64,000 bases of DNA, taken from positions 4,124,316 through 4,188,315 of the forward strand of contig SCHM01000004.1 of NCBI GenBank assembly GCA_004123355.1, given 5' to 3'. The DNA is from Amphirosellinia nigrospora (lineage: Eukaryota; Ascomycota; Sordariomycetes; Xylariales; Xylariaceae). The notes under the pieces were generated by a model. It saw only the letters and a list, made by a program, of their open reading frames with translations, was not told where the DNA came from and made no database searches. Positions 37,385 to 50,141 of the stretch are shown one piece after another (position 1 is the first letter of the stretch; each line of letters begins with the position of its first letter). The translations under genes were made by a program, and so were the position numbers.

Positions 37385-38194
37385 TTAGCGAGTCGATAGA
37401 AGGTACCTTAGGCAAGTACCTTAGGTAGTAGGTGAGGGAAACGCCAAGCGCAAGGCGTGCCGGGGCAGAGCTCAGGCGGAGACCGACGAGTTACAAACTT
37501 GCAGGTACCTGGATGCACTGTGCTCCTGAATAGGTAGTCCCCTGTAATACCATGTAGCGACGTACCTATGCAGCCTGCCTACCAGGTAATGCCTGTGGTG
37601 TGCCGCAGGGTGCTGAAGTACCTCCCCTCCCCCAACAGCCCCCCTACACCCTACGCTACACCCCAGTATCCCCCAGCGAGGAGTGTGTCCGGGCCCACGC
37701 CTTTTTTTTAGAGGGCTTGACCTCTGACCACCATGTCTTCCCGCATGCCTCCTTTAAAACTCATCAATACCCCCATCTGCCCGCAGATGCTTTCCCCTCT
37801 CCAAATCTTCGGCCATACTTCACACCAAAAAAAAAATTTAACAAGCCTTGCGACCACCGTTCCCCAGATTCCAGGCGGATAAACATTAACGCCAGCTCTT
37901 ATTAGTCGATCAGCACCAACGACACAACAACACACACGGCCACAACATTAAATTACATCGACATTCTCTCGTCAACACACTTGGCCAGCTTCGCCCTAGA
38001 GGATTTCCGAAATAAGTGATAGGATTTATGCGCAACTCGAAGGCCGGGTCTTTACTCACTGTTGGACCGAATTCCTATTTGGTGCACCATCTAAAAACAA
38101 ATCAAGTCAGGCCATTCACCACTATCACCACTCTAGGATCTACCGCAGCTATCCCAAGGCAACGGATACTAGTGCCCTCTTGGCTGGTGATCAC

Positions 38195-39420
38195 ATGCAA
38201 CGCTCACAGTCGGCGGTGGATTTTTCCAACCTTTTGAATCCTGAAGCCACCACGATATCGACCGACAAGAAGGACACTGACGGGGACATCACTATGGCCT
38301 CTGTGAGTGTGATCCGACCCAATGGGCCTTTACCACCAGGTGGCCAACCTGCCGAAACCGCAAATGAACTGCCGCGACCCTACAAGTGCCCCTTGTGTGA
38401 TAAGGCCTTCCACCGGTTGGAACACCAAACAAGACATATTAGGACGCATACAGGCGAAAAGCCGCACGCCTGCACATTCCCCGGCTGCACCAAGAAATTT
38501 TCCCGTTCAGATGAGCTCACCCGGCACTCGAGAATACACAACAACCCGAACTCGAGGCGAGGTAACAAGGCTGGCCAAGCTACACACCATGTACTCAGCC
38601 ACGCTCTGTCGCCCGAATCCATGATGCCGCCTCCTGTGTCGGGGCCCCGGAGTATCAAATCGGCCCCTAATTCTACCATCGTGTCACCCAATGTGTCGCC
38701 GCCACATTCCTATTCTGCATTTGCTGTACCACATCACAGTCCTATGCACCATTACGCGAGGGGCATGACCGGCAATAGCCCATTGCCTGTACCTAATGGG
38801 GAGCTGGGTATCCTGGCAAATGCTGCACATCAACTAGAGCACGAGGGTCTATCACCCAACAACTCTAGACCACAGTATTATTCCCACAGCCACCATAACT
38901 CACGTAACCATCTTCCTTCTCTTTCTGCATATCACATGTCTCGCTCGCATTCGGGCGAGGATAATCGAGATGATCATTATTCGTCTGCTCGCCTTGCGAA
39001 GCGATCGCGACCCAACTCGCCTAATTCAACTGCTCCATCTTCCCCGACCTTTTCGCATGATTCTCTGTCGCCCACGCCCGACCATACACCACTGGCTACC
39101 CCTGCTCATTCGCCACGCCTTCGCCCTATGCCGGCATTGAATTGCCTACGCTACGAAATCTAACACTGGGCCATACACCGGCCCTCGCACCCATGGAACC
39201 GCATCTGGAAGGTTCAGGTTTCCAGTCGACGCTTCAAACAACCGCTGGCGCCCGGACGCCAGGCTTGTCGCTAACCGATATCATCAGCCGACCCGACAGG
39301 AGCAGGAAATTACCGGTGCCCCAGGTGCCTAAAGTAGCGGTGCATGATCTGCTCTCCCATGACACTTTCAACGCCAGTGGTCGGAGTTCAACCAGCGGCA
39401 GTATTACTGGGGGCGACTAA
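38195..39420 (+). CDS. cre1: Carbon catabolite repressor CRE1/CreA, C2H2 zinc-finger
   Basis: This nuclear repressor shuts off genes for alternative carbon use and cell-wall-degrading enzymes when glucose is present. ATG 38195 gives [18 protein letters not shown], the conserved start in sordariomycete CRE1; an upstream in-frame ATG at 38180 is less likely. Two C2H2 fingers follow ([20 protein letters not shown] and [20 protein letters not shown]), identical in the base-reading residues to known CreA. After them come [36 protein letters not shown] and the diagnostic block [20 protein letters not shown]. Near 39128-39135 the frame jumps by one base (LRPM to [20 protein letters not shown]), then runs to TAA 39418-39420. 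Restored, the length is about 408 aa, normal for the family. No intron is seen. Confidence 0.95.
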
Positions 39421-40403
39421 GCAGCCAAGGCAACGCATCCAGAATGACGAGATTTGACGAAGCTTGGGACCACGATATGAATTATGACGCTTTTGTCCAA
39501 GGCATAGACATTTATTATAGACGGAGGCGTTTTTACCAATTTCTCCACTCATAATTACGGCGACTAGCTGCGGCTGTCAACATCCAATATATGGATAGGT
39601 GTGGATAGACTGGATCGTTTGGGATAGGCAGTGTGTTTTTCAAGGGTTTACGATTATAGATTTCAGGTTCCCCCAGCGGCTAGACTTTGTTGATACAGGC
39701 AGGACTTTTGAACTGGCGTTTCTGTTCTCTTTGCGAGATCCGGGGCTGGATCTCCCGAGGACAAAATTGCGAGTACCAGCGTCATTCTTATTCCCTTTGT
39801 TTTACCCATGAGTCCCAAATCGACTCGTCTCTTATATTACAAAATGAAATTGTTATTTGAATAATGATGGGTCGCTCTTCCCTCTTTCTTATCATTGTAT
39901 CATATCATAGACAGCAAGTGGAACCAAGGCACAAGGACAACTTTGTCACCTGAGGCGCTTGTTGGGAATGGCTGATTGATACCTAGGTAGACTTGACCAA
40001 AATCAGATTCAGGGTGGGCAACTCCACTCACCGTCAACGAATCATCTGACCTTGGGGCTTCGCAACACATAGAGTGACTACCAATGAAGTAACGAGACAG
40101 GCCGTGATAAGCTGTCACGGCTAGCCTGCTGTTCCTGTATGCCTCTCGTCCTAAACCGTTGGCGCTGACGAAGTCGATACTGATTCATTCGACACACTTT
40201 GCATCGACGAGCTCAGGTAAGGGAGAGAGAAGATGAGGAGGCTGAGTTTGACGACGTCCGGGCAAATAAAAATGACCGATTCTTGGTTTGAGATAACCGT
40301 TTTTTCTCTTCCCCCAACCCACCGTGTCCTTTCCTCTTCTGCTTGCGATCTGCTCTATCGAGTCCTGACCAGATCCTGACGTATGCGTCTAGTCGGGTAG
40401 TTC

Positions 40404-40436
40404 CCTGGGCAGACCTGGGCAGACCTGGGCAGACCC
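40404..40436. repeat. Three-copy tandem repeat, unit CTGGGCAGAC
   Basis: ctgggcagac is repeated three times head to tail just before a C/G-rich block. It lies in non-coding DNA downstream of cre1. Confidence 0.85.
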
Positions 40437-41433
40437 CGGGGGCCCCGCACACGGCGGGGGACGCGATCTCCCCAGCAGCGTGAAAAGGGAAAGAGAGTAA
40501 CGATAAAGTAATAGTCCTATCATGCCCCCATCTTGCCTAGCCAGGAAGAGGAATGTCGTTCTCGATGTTGGCTGTTAGCGACCGTGTTGCTTGAAACATG
40601 ATGCGCAGCGCCGCGCCAGGTTCCTACTGTGTTGGTTTCGCGGCCCCAGATTTCAAAAACCCCAGACCGGCCCCCCAGACACCTGGCCAGTAAGACGACA
40701 TACCGGTAGCCGACAGCGGCAGCGCGCAAACCACTGTCGTAGCCCCTTACTAGCTTACCCAGGTAGGATCCCATGTACTGACACTATTGTCACGGGCTCG
40801 CCTAGTCATCGTTTTACCGGCAATCTGATCGTCTATTATTAGTCACTTGGTGTTGGCTGAACATTCTGACGACGACGGGCGCACACAAAAAGACCGCGTT
40901 ATCCGCGCGTCGCGCTTGTAATCTAATACAAGTCTATCGTAGACGTATGTTGATCACATGTTTTTTCTGAAGATAGGTTGTGACCTGTTGGTGCCTTTCC
41001 TCCGATACGTTAGTTTCTACACCGGGGAAGAAAAGGCTATAGCCTCGCACACACATTAATATTTTTTGAATTTGCACCTCTGTATTACTGTGCATACGCG
41101 ACTCTGCCAACTTGACTACACGCCTTACGAGTGCAATTTAAATATGCGGGTGTATGGTACGACCTACTGTACGGTATGTAGGACGGCTATAAGCCGCCTC
41201 GGCCTGCCTGGCCGTCCCGGCGCACCCCACATGTGCCGGGTGTAATCGTATGTGATGCGTATTAATGACTGCATAGAGAAAAGGCAAGCTTTTGTTGACC
41301 GAAACCCTGATATCTAGGAACAGTACCACCACACCCAAAAGTTACTTGTAACCCTTATAACTTAGTTGTAACAACCTAGCCACGTTCGTATGCGTGTCCT
41401 GTGCAATTTGATATATTCCCGATATTGCCGTGA

Positions 41434-41459
41434 CGATGCGATGCGATGCGATGCGATGC
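41434..41459. repeat. Microsatellite (CGATG)5
   Basis: Five exact copies of the 5-base unit cgatg lie in the gene-free region. Confidence 0.85.
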
Positions 41460-44400
41460 AGCTGTTGCTGGTGGTGGGGCCCGCCATGCAAAAGCATGAT
41501 ACCAAGATTCTACTCGGACAAAACGCTGCTGCACAAGGGGACGGGTAACAGGTTACAAGACAGAGAGCAAGGCTGACCTTGCATTAGGCTCGGGCGTCCC
41601 CGAAACAGCACTTACTCAGCAGTGCATAAGTTGGTTGGGCAAGTGTTAGTAGGTTATATATACCTATGTTGCACAGAAGGAGGCGGTGGGGAATGTAAGG
41701 TAAAGAGTAAAGAAATTTTTTCATGCTGGCTGATGACATACGTCGATGGATGAGCGAATGAAACCATGCATGCATTACATGGATATCGCATCTACCCTAT
41801 CAAATGTTGGGACTCGTTCTTTTGTGAGGCAACAATTATACAACGCCCTTATATCTCTAGGCACTCAGTATTCGCAGAGTTTGTTTAGCCGTAAGGCTCT
41901 GCAATGTGTGTGCGCGGGAGTTCTTTACATAGTATCTGTCACAATAGGGGCAAGGGGCAATTATCCTCAATGGCGACATGAGTCAAAAGTCACGACGACG
42001 CTGACGTGATATGGGGGTTTTATGGCTAGAATATATACTTGTAGGTATATTTCCGTCCACCTCCCACGAACAAGGAACGTTGCGTCACCCGGAGACCCCA
42101 CGTTCGACGGTTTCAGCTGACTCCTTGGGCCTACCTGATCGTGTGTCGCGTGCTGGTTCGTTGCCTGACGAAGGAGGGCGAAATGCGGTCACACAGAAGG
42201 AAGAATCCTGGCAAAATAAAATAAAAATGTATCAATCCCATCTCCCAACAATTTACTACTCAGATGTACCTGTAGTATCGAAATGGACAGGAGTATTTAT
42301 TACTGATACATTTCTCTCAGACCCGGCTAAGAGGGGCAGCTTTTTAAAAAATCAATCATAAAAGGATTGCTGTACGGAGTACGTATTAACATTCTAGGTC
42401 ACCGGCAGCACGCCACGACGGGGGCGATAAGGGTTTACAACTACCTAGTAGGTACCTAGGTACTTGGAGTGCTTGTACAGGCAGGCCACAACTTTCGGTA
42501 TTCGTGCCACCCACGCTGGGAAAGGCGGGGACTCCATCTGCTAGTGTAACAAGGTAGCGCGGGGAGCACCGGAAATCTCGCTGATCGCCTGGTTACATGC
42601 CTTAGCGGCCGAGAGGAACAAAGGAGGGAGCGCCCTGGGTTTGCAGGGCGCGTCCGCTCCCCTTCCAAACCCGAATCAGGAAAGAAAAATCTTCCGAGCG
42701 GGTACTTTTCTTTGTCCTGCTTGTTTGCCCGCTCAATAGTTCGATGGTTTTATATTTCACTCATCATAATTATATTAATGTCATCCACCTCGCCAGCTAC
42801 CGCGCAGTACTTTTCTGTCGGCTGTGGGCGCTCTGTACCGTATACCAGGCTTCTGTGACCGTTACCCGAGGTCACATCGTCACATCAGGGAGTGCACTCC
42901 ACCCTAGTAGGTATGTTCAAAGATAAGACGAGCCCAAGCCTGATCCCGCGTACTGTGCAATCTGTCATGGGCGACATCTCCTGCCCAGCCAAGAGAAAGT
43001 CAAGAGAAGTGACAAGAGGCTCTGATCTGTGCTGTAGTGTAGTTAGGTACTCTTGCTACAGCGCATTTGCTGTTTATGCTGTCGTTTGCCAGGACCGTGG
43101 TATGATACACGCTTCCACCGGGCGATTACAGAGGCGTACACGATACGGGGCGAGGATGCATTGGGGCGCCTGCTGTTGCCTGGCCGTGCACTGCTGTGTT
43201 TCTTTGCTACTTGTCACCAGAGACCGGCACGGTCGCATCGGGATTTGTGTTGGGCTTGGCCCCTTTTTTCAGGTCAGCTCATCTCTGGCCTCACATCGCC
43301 TGATTATGCGGCGTCTCTCCATTGCCCGAGGGACGTTGGGGAGTGCTGCTACACTGTTCCTGGGCGAGCTAGGCCTGTCTACCTATGTTGTGCAGTGATG
43401 CGACCACTATCCATACTCTACTCGGTACATAGATGTACAGTATGAAAAGCTTCAGGTCCGCCCCCTATGAAACTAATTAATCCCAATACAGATCTGATTA
43501 CAGAAGGTAAAATAGTTATTAGTGGGCGGGTGTATCCGCAGAACGGCTCCTGAGATCGCTAAGCCACTGACGCTGACAAAGGACGAGAAACAGTAGCATC
43601 TAAACGATGTTGCCATACCGGGACCGCTGTGCCGTCAACAGCCAATATTCTCTGCCTTTTAATATCTTATACCTACACCGCAACTTCGGTATACGTCTTG
43701 CTGGTAAACTACCGCATTCTCCGATGTGAGGCTGTCTCTCTGCATACTGGTTGGCTGACAATTCCTCTTTAGGGCTGAGCATGTGTGAGATAAGCTACCT
43801 AGATTGGCATTGAATGACAGCACACACTGTAGCCAAGAAGCAAGCTTCTTTGGAAATTCCAGACTCTTTCCCTCTCGAGCCACCCTCGCAAATATCCCGG
43901 TCGGCTGTGCGGGGTGACAGTCTGGGGAGCCTAGTCGCCTATCTCATCGTCTCGCACTCCCGATTCGCTCGCTTGTAATAACCCTTGTCTATTTACGAGA
44001 ATGATGCTTGTCTTGGTGTTGCTTTTTTTGGGGCCTTGCTGACGTCCTCCAATCCCTGCTCGTAACCAAATAGGTCAAGCAATACCATACCGGAGTATCT
44101 ACAGAGTACTTTCCGTGATAAGCGCATAAACAATCGGTCATCCCCGAAACACCAAACACCTCAGAGCATTTCCAGTGGGCCATGCCGTCTGTGGTCATTT
44201 TCACCGAAATAAAAAGGCAATTACACAAGGAAGCCCATCATTATATACGGTGTTCCGTGCTCGCCATGCTGCTGCCACTACCGACATGAACGAGTGATAT
44301 CGGTGTCACATCTGTGGGGAGAAGGTAGATCACTGCACCATAATCGGATCAGAATCAGGGACAAGAGGCTAAGTGCACGATGACACGCGTCTTTTGGTGA

Positions 44401-47400
44401 TGCGTAAACACTATAAGTACACCCAAGGACCGTGTCAATACCAATGGGGGCTATACACACAGTATTATGAATGTACCTCGAAAGCTGTCAATACGCAACT
44501 TGGCAATGGTGAGGAAAACCCACGTGTATGAAGGAAGTCCTATCGCCCTGAATATTTGGGGCGCGGCCGATTCCAAATCCCGAAGCTGAACATCCTCTTA
44601 TCCTTGGGAGGTTCACTTACGAGGCTTAGCAAGTTCCTTACGTCCTGCATATTGATGGCGTGCGTAAGTATAGGTAGCATTATTGGACAGATGGTAGCTG
44701 GTTCCATCATCCTCGCCCTTCCTATCCGGCCGAGCCAAGCGATGCCAAGAAACCCCGTAATCTGGCGGCGTGGGGGTTGCTGCAGGTTCACTTCACGGGG
44801 TTAAAGCCCCTTGTTTGATGGATGATGTGACGATAACCCCAGTTGCAGCTGGCTCGGGCCCTCAGCTCCCTTGGCTGATGTTGGCGTGCTATCTGGCTCG
44901 TATGGCGACCAAAGTAAGGAGTATTATTCACTGCTGACGGGTGGCTTTGTTGGATGTATACAGTGTATAGTGAGTACGATACGTGGGTTTGCTAAACCAC
45001 GATCACCCCTCCTGCAGGGTACTTTTACCCCATACTTCATACTCGCCTCTTTAGGTCCAGTATCTTTATACAACAGAGCCAGAAACAGAAGTTGGATCGG
45101 CCCAGTTGTCAGAAGACGGACACAAGATGGATCTTGTTAATATCCCTAATGAGACTGCCTAGGACTTCCCGGTGGACAGGATTTAGCGGCGTTACACTAC
45201 AGCCTGCAATCCTCAACGCTGCCGACCTGAAACTGTAGGCAAAGCAGGGACTATTCGAAGCCAAATTTCACTCGAAGAGGGAATCACTGCCATTGACCGT
45301 GAGGCCGTAACATAAGGCAACCGTTGCCATGGTCACCTTGGCGCATCCGTTCTACAGTCCATCCAACTCAATATGTCAAAACGTCAGTTCTGTTTCGGCA
45401 GGGCATGCCGGATCACCAGTAGGATCAATTTATGGCTAGCACGATTACACCTCGGCGTGGATGGGTCCGGTCGACCTCTCCACGATCTTTCATATTTGAC
45501 GGCGTGTATATTGAGACGTAGCAAACCCTGGTGGGAAACATTGCGAGTCTAAGTAGCGAGCGGCTTATATGAAAGTTATTGGGTGATAGAGTTATCTTAG
45601 CTATGTCAGTCGGCTGGATATCAATGCACCTGAGGCCACGGCGCTCTGACGCCGGTCTGGTGATCTTTTCAGCCGTCTTCTTGCCTATCGAAGGAAGCTA
45701 TTACCGGTCGATTTTGGCCATTTGTGATAAGCCAACCCACATCAGAATATGACCTTGGCCCAAGGATCTTGCTAAAGCGGTACTTTGCGCCTTAACCCCC
45801 ACACTTCAACTGAGCCCTCACATAGTCAGCACAACAAAAACGTGTTTGTCGGTGGGGAGAAGTACGAAGGGGTACCTTCGCCAGTACGTCAGAATTAAGC
45901 GAGCCCCCCAGATTCCGCCAGCCACTTTGTGGTGTCTCGGATAGGCGCAGATGATGCCACATTATTGTGTGATGGTGAACCGAGAGTAATGACAGGAACA
46001 ATATCTGCACTACTTGTGAGCTCGCCGGTCACAATGCAGGTGCGCAAGCAGCTCAGAGTGTCTTATCTCCAGGCAGGACGCTAGGGAACGTTAGATGTTG
46101 ATTGATTGATCACATGGTCAAGGTCTAGCCCTATCTAGTCTTGTAGTTTAAGACTACATATGTACGTACGATCACTCCAGACCCCCTAGCAGTGGTACAT
46201 TACTAACTGTCTCAAAGGAGGAATGTTCTTTCTCCGCACAACATCATTGTGTACACCCAGACATTGAAAGACGCAATCCACCTCGCAGGTGTCTAATAAC
46301 CTAAATCGCGCTCTCGACCATAGGAGGGCAGTTGATCGCCCCGTCCGGAGACCCCGCATCGAAGATCTAAATCTCTGTTATGATTTCGACCTTTAACCTT
46401 GAGAGAAAAGCTTTTAGCGGATATTGGGAAGAGGCATCAGCTGACACCAAGAATTCCATATAATTGGGCTTTGCGTTGTAGTCGGTATACCAATGCTGAC
46501 AATCTGCGAGAGGTAAAGGTAACTCTATATGACAGTTATACGACATCTCATGGCTCCTCCAATATTACTACCAGCTATTCTGGTCAACATTCCGTCCTAG
46601 TCCAAGTCGAATGTTGGGGGGGGGGGCAGTGGACTAGCTCAAGTCTAACTCTATCGCGAATACTGTACGAATCTATCTATAGGAGTTTCAGGACGCAGGT
46701 GCGGTCTCTTTAAAATCTAACATACGCGAGGAGATATCATTCGTTCTAATATTGATTCATTAGGCGTCACTTGTCCATACAGTCACCAAGGGGCCTTCTA
46801 CAATTAAACCCACGATAATGATGGAGATATACGCTAAGTGCGAATCGCGTCCAATTTCCGCGTTGTCTCCGACGTAGCCCCAATGCTCTTTACGTTTTGG
46901 ATGAGCAGGTTTCTGGTATAACCGAGAATCTAGATCTTTCCGGCCGCCTAGCTTTATCGCCACGAACCAAGAGATGTCGAGATACCTCATATTGTCTTGG
47001 CATTTCAGGCTGAAAAGCTTCACAGAGAGTTACCAAGGTAGCTGAAGGAAATACCAATATATTACAGCCCAACCTCCATGGCTACGGAAAGTACTTTATT
47101 AGGCAAGCCATCAACGATAATCTCCTCCGCCACGGCTGAATGGACACTTCATATATTGCCTACGTATGAAACATGGTCAGATCACCCATTGCGAATTATT
47201 TCTACGCTAAGTAGGAGAGAAGGCTCAATACTCAAAACCCGATACCGAGCACCACCCAAGCTTGCCTTTGAGGGGCTTCGTCAAATTCACAAGCCAGGCC
47301 AATTATATGTGTGTCGACAAATTCGTCGTATGTGACCCGCATTCGGTGAACGCAAGGTCGTAGGAGCTTCCCGCGCGAATGCCCGTCATATGGCAGCTCC

Positions 47401-50141
47401 CGAGCACAAATTAATGCATTATAATATTGTTGCCGTACGCTCGGGATACTAATATAGTTCCCGAACCGTGTACAAGTAGAATTTGTATTTCATTCGTGGA
47501 TCCAAAGGCGTGGGATTAAATGATATACCTCTCCACTTCTACTATACCGTGGTCCCGCCCCGGGATCGTACGAGAGTGTCCTCCCAGTGGGCAGAGGCTT
47601 CTGGCTCGATGTTGAGTCTGCTTAATCAATCTAACATACCTCGCCGATGGGATCGCCCGTTATTAGCCTCGTCATATCTATTGCTCGTTAAAAACACCTC
47701 ACCCCCGCAGATGAGCCGTATTATTAGCCTCTAAGGATGCAGCTAGCCTGAGGGGAAGCCTGTCGATGTCGTATCAGCTGCACCACGCAACCAGAAGCCC
47801 CTGAACCCGTGTGGCGGCCATCGAGCAATGAGAAATATTAAAAGTATATTTATGGCCGTAATTACAGGGATTCATTAGGATCATCTCGTTTTCCCGTCGC
47901 CCTACCGCCAATATGCCTTTGTCTATATAGCCGTTGGGATTCCCTTTCTGCTGTGTAACTACAAGTGCGTATTCCGAAAAGCGCAACATTCCCTATCTGG
48001 GGTTGTTCATGCCACTTAACAAGCGTCAACTCAATCTCTTGGATAAGAAGGAGCCTGACTCGATGCGGTTCCCGCTTTCCGGCCAGAGACCGCCATGACC
48101 CCTGACGTTAGGACGTTCTGTAATCAATGACCGGTGAGGATATTGATGGGAATATGACGTCTAATCCAGACGCCCAAGCATCGGGTCCCTTGGTCAGGCC
48201 ATGCCGGCTCATGGAAATATGCTCTCCGCGACGCAAGCACTGCAACCGTAGGATCGTTCGCGCGGTACATTACACATCCCCTATGCACCAGGTATCCTTG
48301 CGAATATAACACCATGAATCGCAGTGTGAGATCTCACGTCATCGGAAACCAGACGGAAGCCTACGTTGTGTCGCACGGCAATCTAACTATTCATAGAGCC
48401 TAAGAAAATATAGCTTCCGTTCTCCAGGTGGTGGGCAAACGGTTGTCGGGAAGGGGGGGGGGATTGATTAGGTCTTGATTCCAAGATTAACGTTAGATCT
48501 CGGGATGTTCCGATGCGTAATAATCTATTCAATCGCTAATAGCTCAAAATAACTCTCGTACGTAGGAAAAACCGGCCTTGAGTAGAAGCTGCTGGCGGAG
48601 GGCCTCTCCGTTTGATGCCATCGACAACAACCCCTTGACTAAGAAGACCAACACCTCACCTCGGGACCGCCTGGAATGTCGGCCCGCCAGTAAACCCGGG
48701 CTTTAAGGTAGGCACACAACCCTCCCGACCTATTTATACAGTAAAGGGTGGCCTCTGCCAGTTTCGCGTAGCAATAAGCGAGCGGTCCGAACCGTCGAAC
48801 GCAGCGGATTGGACCAACAGTTTTTCCTTCCTAGCAGATGCGGCAGGTCGACAAGAGAGAGTCGGGGGGCATTGGTTGCTACATCCCCTTGAATATTGCA
48901 ACGCTTTGAGGGTTTTTGGCGAGGAGGCGAACTCCTGCTGCTGGCCCAGCTCGAGTAAAGGAACGACAGTTCAACCGGAATAGGTGACTTCCCCTAATTT
49001 CATCGAGGGCTTCGAACTATCGAAGGCAAGGTACTTCAGGATACTCTCGATTGAAGTCATTGAGCTCGGGAGGCACTGTGGACGTAGCGACCACACGGAC
49101 GAGGAACGTCTTCCAATCCAGACGGCCGGAGATGTTACTGTCGGTGCCTAGGGCCGTCTAGTCGTTGAGAAGGGTCGCACAGATACTCGACTCGGATTTC
49201 TAAACCTGAAGACTTCAAGTAATATTATTAAATTCTATTCGACGACTTGATATTATTGGTCAATGTCGACGTCACGATGAGCGGAGATCTGCTTTGTGTT
49301 GGGGAGCTGTGCACCTTTCTCACTCACTCTTCGAGGATACTCTGAGACGCCATTCATGGAAACTACTCATGTAAGTGAAAATCGAGCTTCGCAAGTTCGA
49401 AGCCGTTGTATTTTAGCCCCGTTAGCAAAGAAGAGAATGTATTAATAGTAATCGAAGGATACCCTTTGGCCTGTGTCATGAGAGACACTGACAATTTGCT
49501 ATTGTAGTAAAGTGAGTGAAATCGATATTGAGCTGGCTGTTGCGTAGCAACTGAGCGTTCTGTTAGAGTACTCACGGATTCCTATAGCAATGAGCTGCTC
49601 TTGATTGGTTGATAGGGGTTTTAGTCTACGGGTCGTAATGTTGCAATCGATTGCAATTATCGTCTGAAAACACGAAGGCAGATGAGTCTACCGCCGAACT
49701 GGCTGGTATATGCTCACTCATCACGCTCAAACTAGATGTTCTAAACGCTCATCATTGCCACTACCCGGAAAAGAACGCATAAATTTGTTGACTATCATAA
49801 GGTAAGTACTTACACACTCCACCCGTCCCACGTAGATGAACTAATTGCCGAAATAAAAGAGTTATTGATGTCCATGCTCTGTTTGCAAATGAAACCAATG
49901 GAGCACCGGGACTACATCTCCAGAGAAAGACCGGTAGACGCAAAACCGATGTCAGCCCGTAGAACTTCGTGAAAACTCGTAACACACGCCATCATCTTTA
50001 AAATAATCGTTACATCGCCCACTTAGTTGAAGTAATCATTTTGTTATGATCCCTCTGTTAAACCATCCACTCATCACGGAAGCCCTAAGACTTCGGGGTC
50101 TTCTTGAAGATTAAGGATGTTGTTAGAATTGATTGGCGACT

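Larger units (their letters stand above)
31482..38194. other. Long gene-free stretch upstream of CRE1
   Basis: About 6.7 kb without a supported gene. The longest open frames (33086-33451 on minus, 36693-37067 on plus) have no recognisable domain. The last kilobase is the CRE1 promoter and leader, with C-rich tracts at about 37619-37700 and two CCCCAC sites. Confidence 0.45.
39421..50141. other. 10.7-kb stretch without recognisable genes
   Basis: No open frame here matches a family I know, and none is supported by clear splice signals or a domain. It is not strongly A/T-rich and shows no LTRs, long TIRs or transposase motifs. It does carry small tandem repeats (about 40404-40436 and 41434-41459), TAGGTACC-type words (for example 42440-42460) and two long G runs (46616-46626 and 48453-48462). 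Confidence 0.5.

Noticed and set aside
48840-49220. Weak dynamin-GTPase-like look (LSLVDLP) on the minus strand
   Set aside because: Only a handful of residues fit, frames break constantly and no P-loop is found; too weak to report as a feature.
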